The notes below the pieces were generated by a model that worked only from the letters and a program-made list of their open reading frames with translations, was not told the DNA's origin and did no database searches. From Clostridia bacterium (GTDB lineage: Bacteria; Bacillota; Clostridia; Christensenellales; Aristaeellaceae): 6,366 bases of DNA. Below are positions 1 to 5,260 of this stretch, in pieces. The position numbers and the translations under genes were made by a program. The stretch lies in contig JAFWBZ010000217.1 in the NCBI GenBank assembly GCA_017537105.1, positions 1 to 6,366 on the forward strand, read 5' to 3'. Every line of letters starts with the position of its first letter. Within the stretch, counting starts at the first letter, position 1.

Positions 1-82
1 CCCGTATGCCGCGCTCCGTCGCGCGCTGGAGCAGCTTTTCGGGCATCAGGCATTCGATGCGCAGCCGGACTTCGCCGCTCAT
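1..82 (-). CDS. yqfD: YqfD-like sporulation protein, N-terminal fragment
   Basis: Only the first 27 codons lie in the window; the gene continues past the left edge. The reading frame starts MSGEVRLRIECLMPEKLL and runs on through QRATERGIR. This resembles the start of YqfD-family proteins, where a beta-strand is followed by a 'perform/fill' helix ending in a (K/R)RGI-type motif. YqfD is a membrane protein needed for sporulation in Bacillus and is normally encoded directly after yqfC, as here. Its ATG overlaps the yqfC stop codon (ATGA, 79-82), so translation is probably coupled to yqfC. The assignment rests on a short fragment plus gene order. The full-length protein should have membrane segments and a length near 400 residues, which cannot be checked in this window. 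Confidence 0.72.
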   Translation of the reverse strand, partial: MSGEVRLRIECLMPEKLLQRATERGIR

Positions 83-405
83 GCTTCGCCGCCGCCTCCC
101 TCCGGGGGCAGTTCGACCTGACGGATCTCGCCGCGGACGATCAGCGCGCCCTGCCGGACGTCGCACAGCGAAAGCCCGCTTCCCGTGACGGTGATCGTCC
201 CGCAGCGGGTGGCCAGCCGCACGCGCGCATCGGTCAGCTCGACGATGCCGGTGTGGTTTTCCACCAGCAGCCGGTGGCTGCCGATGGCGACGGTGCGCGC
301 GCATCCGCCGGACAGGTCCCGCGTCCACTGGAGCGCGTCCGTCATGCCGCCGGGGCGCGCGCGGCGCCGCCGTACCGGCGATTTCGAGCCCTGCATGCCG
401 CTCAT
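79..405 (-). CDS. yqfC: Sporulation protein of the YabP/YqfC family
   Basis: Encodes a 108-residue soluble protein. The conserved YabP/YqfC core is visible: a VENHTGIVELTD segment (residues 48-59), a short strand VRLAT (62-66), ITVTG (71-75) and the family's closing strand LIVRGEIRQVEL (88-99). These proteins belong to the mother-cell sporulation programme and their biochemical role is unsettled. Following gene yqfD and the ATGA overlap favour YqfC over its paralogue YabP. The start at 405 is chosen because GGAGGG lies 5 bases upstream. The alternative Met at residue 21 gives a length (88 aa) nearer the usual 90-95 but has no clear ribosome binding site. If 405 is right, the protein has an unusual Arg-rich N-terminal extension (VRRRRAR, residues 11-17). 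A glycine-rich tail ends the protein. A sigma-A-like promoter lies about 170 bases upstream. Confidence 0.85.
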   Translation of the reverse strand: MSGMQGSKSPVRRRRARPGGMTDALQWTRDLSGGCARTVAIGSHRLLVENHTGIVELTDARVRLATRCGTITVTGSGLSLCDVRQGALIVRGEIRQVELPPEGGGGEA

Positions 406-410
406 GGAAT

Positions 411-416
411 CCCTCC
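411..416 (-). promoter_or_regulatory. Ribosome binding site of yqfC
   Basis: On the minus strand this reads GGAGGG, separated by 5 bases (ATTCC) from the ATG at 405-403. It is the reason for choosing the longer of the two possible yqfC starts. Confidence 0.75.
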
Positions 417-447
417 GCCCTGCGGACCGCCGACAGATCAGACGTCA

Positions 448-465
448 CCGAAGCGCGGGCTTCGG
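448..465. other. Short perfect hairpin in the yqfC leader
   Basis: A 7-base perfect inverted repeat, CCGAAGC at 448-454 and GCTTCGG at 459-465, encloses a 4-base loop. It lies in the stretch that would be the 5' leader of a yqfC transcript made from the promoter at 578-607. There is no T-tract on either side, so it is not a terminator. It may be only a by-product of GC-rich sequence. Confidence 0.4.
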
Positions 466-577
466 CGGAGATCCTTCTGCGCGGTCCTCATCCTGCGCGG
501 CCCGGGAGGCCGGCGCTGCTATCCTATGCGGCGGAGCGGAGCATCATCCGTGTGCTATGGCACAATTATCCTTTTAC

Positions 578-607
578 ATTATACACGAACCCGGCTGTAA
601 AATGCAA
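578..607 (-). promoter_or_regulatory. Sigma-A-type promoter reading toward yqfC
   Basis: On the minus strand there is a perfect TATAAT -10 box (583-578) and a TTGCAT -35 box (607-602), separated by 18 bases. It sits in an AT-rich pocket of an otherwise GC-rich intergenic region. Transcription would begin near 571 and leave a leader of about 165 bases before yqfC. A sigma-E promoter would be expected for yqfC in Bacillus, so this may be an additional vegetative promoter or may drive an unannotated RNA. Confidence 0.6.
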
Positions 608-653
608 GCCGATTGGCGCCTGCGCGGAGAATAATTGTCACATCCGCCCGGAT

Positions 654-682
654 TTGCCGAAATCGACGAAACGTGGTACAAT
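654..682 (+). promoter_or_regulatory. Sigma-A promoter of the dusB gene
   Basis: TTGCCG (-35, 654-659) and TACAAT (-10, 677-682) are separated by exactly 17 bases. A TGG just before the -10 box (674-676) gives an extended -10 (TGn). Transcription should start near 689, only about 22 bases ahead of the TTG start at 711. That short leader rules out the in-frame upstream start at 552 for this transcript. Confidence 0.85.
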
Positions 683-698
683 AGGGTTCGTCGGAAAT

Positions 699-705
699 GG
701 GGGAA
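699..705 (+). promoter_or_regulatory. Ribosome binding site of dusB
   Basis: GGGGGAA ends 5 bases before the TTG at 711-713. The in-frame ATG at 729 has nothing comparable in front of it, so this purine run supports the TTG start. Confidence 0.6.
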
Positions 706-710
706 TCGCA

Positions 711-1793
711 TTGTTTCAGATCAGCGAAATGACGGCGAAGCGCGGCGCGGGACTGGCGCCGATGGCGGGCGTGACGGACGCGGCCATGCGGCTTCTGTGC
801 CGCGAACAGGGCACGGCCTGGGCCGTCAGCGAGATGCTGTCCGCAAAGGGCTGGGTGTTCTCCGGCGGACGGAACCGCAACGCCGTCGACCTGCTGAAGC
901 GCCTCGACGGCGAGGGCCCGGCGGGGCTTCAGCTGTTCGGCAGCGAGCCTGCGTACATGGCCGAGGCGGCGCGGCAGCTGGAGGACGTCGGCTTCGACTT
1001 CATCGACATCAACTTCGGCTGCCCCGCGCCGAAGATCACCGGCAACGGCGAGGGCAGCGCCATGCTGCGCAATCCCGAGGGCGTGGCCGCCGTGGTGCGC
1101 GCCACCGTCGACGCCACCCGGCTGCCGGTGACGGTGAAGATCCGCTCGGGCTGGGACGACGAAAGCGTCAATGCGCCGGAGATCGCCCGCATCTGCCAGG
1201 ACAGCGGCGCGAGGGCCGTGGCGGTGCACGCCCGCACCCGCATGCAGCAGTATTCCGGAACAGCGGACTGGCGCGTCATCGAACGGGTCAAGCGCGCGGT
1301 GGACATTCCCGTGCTCGGCAACGGAGATGTGCGCAGCGGCGCAGACGCCCTGCGGATGCTGGAGGAGACCGGCTGCGACGGCGTGATCGTCGGCCGCGCG
1401 GCCCAGGGAAATCCCTGGATCTTTCGGGAGATCGCCGCGGCGCTGCGCGGGGAGACCGCCGCGCCCCCGACGCCCGTCGAGCGCGCGGAGATGGCGCTTC
1501 GGCACTTCGAGCTGGAGGTGCGGCTGTTCGGCGAGAAGCGCGGCGTGCTGGAGATGCGCAAGCACATCGCCTGGTACGTGCACGGCATGAAGGGCGCCTC
1601 CCGGTTCCGCGACCGCATCAACCTGCTGGGCTCCGCGGAGGAGGTCCGGGACGCGCTCATGGCGTTTGCCGCATCGCAGGAATGCGGGTTTTCAGCCCCG
1701 GAAACATGGCCGGAAAAACCCAATCAAACCGAAAAAACCCAATCGAAGCGAATGCAAGCGCAGGGAAGCGAAAAAAGGCAAGAAGAAGCCTAA
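711..1793 (+). CDS. dusB: tRNA-dihydrouridine synthase (DusB type)
   Basis: A 360-residue cytosolic flavoenzyme that reduces specific uridines in tRNA to dihydrouridine, using FMN and NADPH. The TIM-barrel family signatures appear in order: LAPMAGVTD (15-23), DINFGCPAPKI with the catalytic Cys at residue 104, VKIRSGWD with Lys143, HARTR beginning at His173, GNGDV, and the FMN-phosphate loop GVIVGRAAQGNPWIF. The C-terminal helical tRNA-binding part carries KHIAWYVHGMKGASRFRDRIN. The start is TTG: it follows the promoter and ribosome binding site, and MFQISEMTAKRGAGLAPM aligns without a gap to the usual MFKIGDI...LAPM start of DusB proteins. The protein is some 25-30 residues longer than typical because of a polar Gln/Lys/Glu-rich tail after about residue 325. 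The gene is alone on its strand, followed by a terminator. Confidence 0.95.
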   Translation: MFQISEMTAKRGAGLAPMAGVTDAAMRLLCREQGTAWAVSEMLSAKGWVFSGGRNRNAVDLLKRLDGEGPAGLQLFGSEPAYMAEAARQLEDVGFDFIDINFGCPAPKITGNGEGSAMLRNPEGVAAVVRATVDATRLPVTVKIRSGWDDESVNAPEIARICQDSGARAVAVHARTRMQQYSGTADWRVIERVKRAVDIPVLGNGDVRSGADALRMLEETGCDGVIVGRAAQGNPWIFREIAAALRGETAAPPTPVERAEMALRHFELEVRLFGEKRGVLEMRKHIAWYVHGMKGASRFRDRINLLGSAEEVRDALMAFAASQECGFSAPETWPEKPNQTEKTQSKRMQAQGSEKRQEEA

Positions 1794-1854
1794 GAAGAAG
1801 CCAAAAAAGAAGCCTAAAGAGAAGCCAAAAAAGAATCCAAAAAAGAAACCAAAA
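1783..1854 (+). repeat. Six degenerate 12-base purine-rich tandem units
   Basis: Six consecutive 12-base units of the form AAR-AAR-CCN-AAR begin inside the last codons of dusB and run past its stop (1791-1793). Read in the frame starting at 1783 they give KKPK, KKPK, KKPK, EKPK, KNPK, KKPK, a lysine/proline tail. Differences between units in that frame are mostly synonymous (AAG/AAA, CCT/CCA). That frame is +1 relative to dusB, has no convincing start of its own, and stays open to 1938, through the terminator. The third frame is also open and basic (RRSL/KRSQ units), ending at TAG 1859-1861. On the minus strand the same tract is T-rich and lies downstream of the MATE gene. Confidence 0.8.
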
Positions 1855-1866
1855 AATATAGCAGCA

Positions 1867-1892
1867 GCAGTGCGCGGCACGCCGCGCACTGC
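1867..1892 (-). terminator. Strong hairpin, possible terminator of the MATE gene
   Basis: An 11-base perfect stem (1867-1877 with 1882-1892) closes a 4-base loop. On the minus strand it is followed after 10 bases by six Ts (1856-1851) and a longer T-rich tract. That spacing is longer than in a standard intrinsic terminator, so termination of the MATE transcript here is plausible but not certain. The left arm can also pair with 1915-1921. Confidence 0.5.
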
Positions 1893-1899
1893 CCGCTCC

Positions 1900-1927
1900 G
1901 CGCCGCTGCAGCCGGCGCACTTTTTTT
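1900..1927 (+). terminator. Intrinsic terminator of dusB
   Basis: A 6-base stem (GCGCCG at 1900-1905 with CGGCGC at 1913-1918), with a 7-base loop, is followed after AC by seven Ts (1921-1927). This is a standard rho-independent terminator for the rightward transcript, placed about 105 bases after the dusB stop. Confidence 0.75.
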
Positions 1928-1948
1928 CGATGGGGTGATGAAAAGACA

Positions 1949-3298
1949 CTATTCCCTCGTCAGCTTGTGCACCCAGCGGAAGCTGTTGACGCGGAGGTAC
2001 GCGGGGATGCACTTGAAGATCTGGTCGGAGTTCAGAATGAAGGTGACGAGCACCGGCGAGGCGTGCCAGACGAAGGCGGACAGCAGCGCCAGCGGGAATA
2101 CCACGACGACCAGCGACAGCACGTCCAGGATCAGGATGAAGCGCGTGTCGCCGCCGCCCCGGATGATGCCGGCGTTGACGGGCATCTGGTAGGACATGGT
2201 GAACATCGTGAGCGTCTGGATCAGGATGAAGGCGCGGGCCATGCGGCGCGTCTCGTCGGAGATGTTGTACACGCGCAGCAGCGGGAAGGCGACGGCGGCG
2301 AACAGCGCGGCCAGCGCCAGTCCGATGCCCACGAACAGCACCTGGAGGGTGCGCGCATAGGCCTTCACCCGGTCCATGTCGCCCTCGCCGACGGCCTTGC
2401 CGATCAGTATGGAGGCGGCGGAGCAGGCGCCGACGGCGGCGACCTTCAACAGCAGAAACAGCGTGTTGCTGATGGACTGCGCCGCGATGGCGGAGCGGTC
2501 CATGTGGCCCAGCACCATCGTCTGCCCGGCGCTGGCGACGCCCCACAGCAGCGCGGCGAACAGTATGGGCGTGCACACGCGCGCGTAGTCCCGCAGCATC
2601 GGGATGTCCAGCCGCAAAAAGTCGCGGGGGCGCAGCTTCAGCTTCGGCTCCCGCCGGAACAGCCAGACGGCCACGATGGCGAACTCCACGACCCGCGCGG
2701 TCAGCGTGCCGATGGCCGCGCCGCGCACGCCCAGCTCGGGAAAGCCCAGGCGGCCGGGGATCAGCAGGAAGTTGATGCTCACGTTTACGAGCAGCGAGAT
2801 CACCGACACCCGCAGCGCGATCCGCACGCTCTCCACGATGCGCATGGCGCCCAGCATCACCGTGGTCAGCCCGAACACGCCGTAGGAGAACCGCATGATG
2901 GACAGATACCGAACGCCCTGCGCCTCGATGGCGGCGTCCGCGGTGAACAGCCGGAGCGCAGCGTGGGGGAAGGCGGAGACCGCCGCGAACAGCAGCGCAG
3001 TCAGCGCCACGGACGCCCAGGCGCCGATGGCGGACAGCTTTTTGATCTCCCCGGTGCGCCCCTGGCCCCAGTACTGGCTGCCCAGCACGATCATGCCGTT
3101 GGAGACGCCGTAGACCAGCTGCTGCAGCACGAACTGGATCTGGTTGACCGCCGCCACGCCGGACAGCGCGGTCTCGCTGTAGGCGCCCAGCATCAGGTTG
3201 TCCGCCAGGTTGACGGACAGGATCACCGCCTGCTCGGCCATCAGCGTCAGCGCCAGGCGGATGAAGGATTTGTAGAATTTGCGGTCCTTGGTAAGCAT
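1949..3298 (-). CDS. MATE-family efflux transporter
   Basis: A 449-residue inner-membrane protein of the multidrug and toxic compound extrusion family, which exports drugs or metabolites in exchange for Na+ or H+. The hydrophobic profile fits 12 helices in two six-helix halves. The first half has ADNLMLGAYSETALSGVAAVNQ (residues 32-53, with Asp33 in helix 1) and LGSQYWGQG (72-80). NFLLIPGRLGFPELGVRGAAIGT (176-198) is the hallmark strand-loop of the family. The second half has GKAVGEGD (300-307) and GIIRGGGDTRF (377-387). The end, FRWVHKLTRE, is typical of clostridial members. The start at 3298 has GAGGT about 6 bases upstream. No substrate can be inferred. It lies 176 bases downstream of aspS on the same strand, with a repeat element between, and I find no convincing promoter of its own. 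Convergent with dusB. Confidence 0.93.
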   Translation of the reverse strand: MLTKDRKFYKSFIRLALTLMAEQAVILSVNLADNLMLGAYSETALSGVAAVNQIQFVLQQLVYGVSNGMIVLGSQYWGQGRTGEIKKLSAIGAWASVALTALLFAAVSAFPHAALRLFTADAAIEAQGVRYLSIMRFSYGVFGLTTVMLGAMRIVESVRIALRVSVISLLVNVSINFLLIPGRLGFPELGVRGAAIGTLTARVVEFAIVAVWLFRREPKLKLRPRDFLRLDIPMLRDYARVCTPILFAALLWGVASAGQTMVLGHMDRSAIAAQSISNTLFLLLKVAAVGACSAASILIGKAVGEGDMDRVKAYARTLQVLFVGIGLALAALFAAVAFPLLRVYNISDETRRMARAFILIQTLTMFTMSYQMPVNAGIIRGGGDTRFILILDVLSLVVVVFPLALLSAFVWHASPVLVTFILNSDQIFKCIPAYLRVNSFRWVHKLTRE

Positions 3299-3354
3299 GG
3301 GGATACCTCATCGCTTGCGGAACTGAATCGGCGATATTGCAAACAGGAAACGCA

Positions 3355-3424
3355 CAGATCCTTCACTGCGTTCGGGATGACGACGAAGCGCGTGCCTGTC
3401 ATCCTGAGCGCGGCAAAGGATCTG
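3355..3424. repeat. Dispersed inverted-repeat element (MITE/REP-like)
   Basis: Two 27-base arms, 3355-3381 (starting CAGATCCTTCACTGCG) and 3398-3424 (ending GCAAAGGATCTG), are inverted copies with 22 of 27 positions matching, around a 16-base spacer. Each arm has the ATCCT...GGATGAC form that I recognise as a repeat scattered through intergenic DNA of many gut Firmicutes and other bacteria. It often gives rise to spurious predicted peptides such as SFAALRMT or VKDL, and both appear here when the region is translated on the minus strand. Three mismatches are G-U wobbles in plus-strand RNA, so that strand folds better. It fills much of the 176-base gap between aspS and the MATE gene, where I see no gene. 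Confidence 0.8.
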
Positions 3425-3474
3425 TACATGGCGGTTATGCGCAAGCGGTTGTCAGTGCCACAGCTGCCAGTGCG

Positions 3475-5259
3475 TCACGCCTCTTCCGGCATATCGATTT
3501 TGATCTTCAGCGTCTCCAGCTGGTCCGGGCGCACGTCGGCGGGGGTGTCCATCATCAGGCAGTTGGCGGAGGTGGCCTTGGGGAAGGCAATCACGTCGCG
3601 CAGGCTGTCGGAGTCCGTCAGCAGCATCGCCAGCCGGTCGATGCCGAAGGCCATGCCGCCGTGCGGCGGCGCGCCATACTTGAAGGCGTCCAGCAGGAAG
3701 CCGAAGCGGTGGTGGGCCTCCTCATGGGTCAGGCCGATCATGTCAAACATCTGGGCCTGCATGTCCGCGCGGTGGATGCGGATGGAGCCGCTGGCCAGCT
3801 CGATGCCGTTCATCACCAGGTCGTAGGCGCGGGAGCGCACCTTCTCCTTGTCGGTGTCGAGATACACGTTGTCCTCGGCGTACCAGCTGGTGAAGGGATG
3901 GTGGGCGGCCACCCAGCGGCCCTCCTCCTCGGAGTACTCGAACAGCGGGAACTCGGTGACCCAGAACAGGTTGTACTTCGAATGGTCGATCATGTCGTGG
4001 CGGCGCGCGATCTCGCAGCGCAGCGCGCCCAGCGCCTGCCACACCACGGCCTTTTTGTCCGCGCCGAAGAACACGATGTCGCCGGGCTCGGCGTGCATTT
4101 CCCGGCGCACGACGGCCACCAGTTCGTCGGTCATGAACTTGTTGAAGCTGCTCTTCACGCCGCCGTCCGCGGTGAAGGTCATGTAGGGCAGGCCCTTGGC
4201 GCGGTAGGTCTTCACGTACTCGGCCAGGCTGTCGATCTGCTTGCGGGTCATGGAGGCCAGCCCCTTGGCGTTGATGGCCTCCACGCGGCCGCCCGCCTCG
4301 ATGGCGCTGTCGAACACCACGAAGCCGGTCTTGCCCAGGGCGTCGGTCAGGTTCACCAGCTCCATGCCGAAGCGGGTGTCCGGCTTGTCGGAGCCATAGC
4401 GCTCCATGGCCTCGATCCAGGGCATGCGGGGCAGCGGCAGCGCGAGATCGATGCCCTTGATCTCCTTGAAGATGCGGGCGAACACCTTTTCGACGGCGGC
4501 GTAGATGTCCTCCTCGTCGATGAAGCTCATCTCGATGTCGCACTGGGTGAACTCCGGCTGGCGGTCGGCGCGGTTGTCCTCGTCGCGGAAGCAGCGGGCG
4601 ATCTGGTAGTACTTGTCAAAGCCGGCCAGCATCAGCAGCTGCTTGTAGATCTGCGGGCTCTGGGGCAGCGCGTAGAACGTGCCGGGGTGCAGGCGGGAGG
4701 GCACCAGGAAGTCCCGCGCGCCCTCGGGGGTGGACTTGGCCCGTATGGGCGTCTCCACCTCGGTGAAGCCCATGTCGTCCAGCTCGCGGCGGATGCAGTT
4801 GACCACCCGGCTGCGCAGGCGCAGCTTCTCCTGCATGGAGGGGCGGCGCAGGTCCAGATAGCGGTACTTGAGCCGCACCAACTCGTTCTCGTCCGCCTTG
4901 TCGTCGATGTAGATCGGCGGGGTCTCGGACTTGTTCAGCAGCGCGGCGTCCTTCACGAACACCTCGATGGTGCCGGTGGCAAGGTCGCGGTTGATGGCGC
5001 CCTCGTCGCGCTTCTTCACCTCGCCCAGCACGGTCACGACGTACTCCGAGCGCAGCGAGCGGCCCAGCTCGAAGATCTCCGGCGAGCACACGGCGTTGTC
5101 GAACACCAGCTGCACCAGGCCCTCGCGGTCGCGCAGCCACACAAACACCACGCCGCCCAGGTCGCGGGTGCGCTGCACCCAGCCGGACAGGTGAACCGTC
5201 TCGTTGACGTTGGCCTCGGTCAACAGGCCGCAGTAGTGGTCTCGCTTGTGGGAAAGCAT
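3475..5259 (-). CDS. aspS: Aspartate-tRNA ligase (AspRS)
   Basis: A 594-residue cytosolic class II aminoacyl-tRNA synthetase charging tRNA-Asp. This is the full length of the bacterial type. The N-terminal OB-fold anticodon domain (about 1-110) contains GWVQRTRDLGGVVF. The catalytic core has PIRAKSTPEGARDFLVPSR (171-189), the flipping loop LPQSPQIYKQLLM (198-210), motif 2 RCFRDEDNRADRQPEFTQCDIEMSF (222-246), and motif 3 GMAFGIDRLAMLL (535-547). The bacterial GAD insert lies roughly between residues 290 and 420. Leu34 in RRDLGG-type context is the residue associated with discriminating AspRS (non-discriminating bacterial enzymes often have His), so charging restricted to tRNA-Asp is inferred. 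One oddity is Trp41 in FVWLRDREG, where FIDLRDR is usual. The ATG at 5259 follows AGGAGG (5274-5269) by 9 bases. The hisS stop is one base upstream, indicating a coupled operon. Confidence 0.97.
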   Translation of the reverse strand: MLSHKRDHYCGLLTEANVNETVHLSGWVQRTRDLGGVVFVWLRDREGLVQLVFDNAVCSPEIFELGRSLRSEYVVTVLGEVKKRDEGAINRDLATGTIEVFVKDAALLNKSETPPIYIDDKADENELVRLKYRYLDLRRPSMQEKLRLRSRVVNCIRRELDDMGFTEVETPIRAKSTPEGARDFLVPSRLHPGTFYALPQSPQIYKQLLMLAGFDKYYQIARCFRDEDNRADRQPEFTQCDIEMSFIDEEDIYAAVEKVFARIFKEIKGIDLALPLPRMPWIEAMERYGSDKPDTRFGMELVNLTDALGKTGFVVFDSAIEAGGRVEAINAKGLASMTRKQIDSLAEYVKTYRAKGLPYMTFTADGGVKSSFNKFMTDELVAVVRREMHAEPGDIVFFGADKKAVVWQALGALRCEIARRHDMIDHSKYNLFWVTEFPLFEYSEEEGRWVAAHHPFTSWYAEDNVYLDTDKEKVRSRAYDLVMNGIELASGSIRIHRADMQAQMFDMIGLTHEEAHHRFGFLLDAFKYGAPPHGGMAFGIDRLAMLLTDSDSLRDVIAFPKATSANCLMMDTPADVRPDQLETLKIKIDMPEEA

Positions 5260-5260
5260 A

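Noticed and set aside
469..501. Possible decayed copy of the dispersed repeat (AGATCCTTCTGCGCGG followed by TCATCCTGCGCGGC)
   Set aside because: Similarity to the arms at 3355-3424 is limited to about 10-14 bases each, and the arm geometry is not preserved; chance cannot be excluded.
523..549. Weak sigma-E-like promoter for yqfC (CATAGGAT with GGATGAT upstream, minus strand)
   Set aside because: The -35 half matches the consensus poorly; not enough to annotate.
552..710. Upstream extension of dusB to the start at 552
   Set aside because: It lies upstream of the extended -10 promoter at 654-682, shows no Dus homology, and would push the start far beyond the normal family N-terminus.
1770..1778. 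A-AAA-AAG heptamer as a programmed -1 frameshift site in dusB
   Set aside because: The dusB frame reads GAA AAA AGG here, so the heptamer is not in the phase required for tandem slippage (AAA AAG codons in the zero frame). Transcriptional slippage is not excluded.
1692..3311. 539-codon open frame on the minus strand overlapping the MATE gene in another frame, with a Phe/Gly-rich end
   Set aside because: The MATE frame carries all the family motifs. The Phe/Gly-rich end is just the purine repeat read in antisense.
3299..3474. Small protein gene encoded in the gap between aspS and the MATE gene
   Set aside because: The predicted peptide contains SFAALRMT and VKDL, the known spurious translation of the dispersed inverted repeat.
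1967..3826. Very long open frame on the plus strand (619 codons) opposite the MATE gene and the end of aspS
   Set aside because: It is antisense to a clear membrane protein and part of aspS, its composition (Gln/His/Arg/Gly rich) is what GC-rich antisense frames give, and it shows no family motif.
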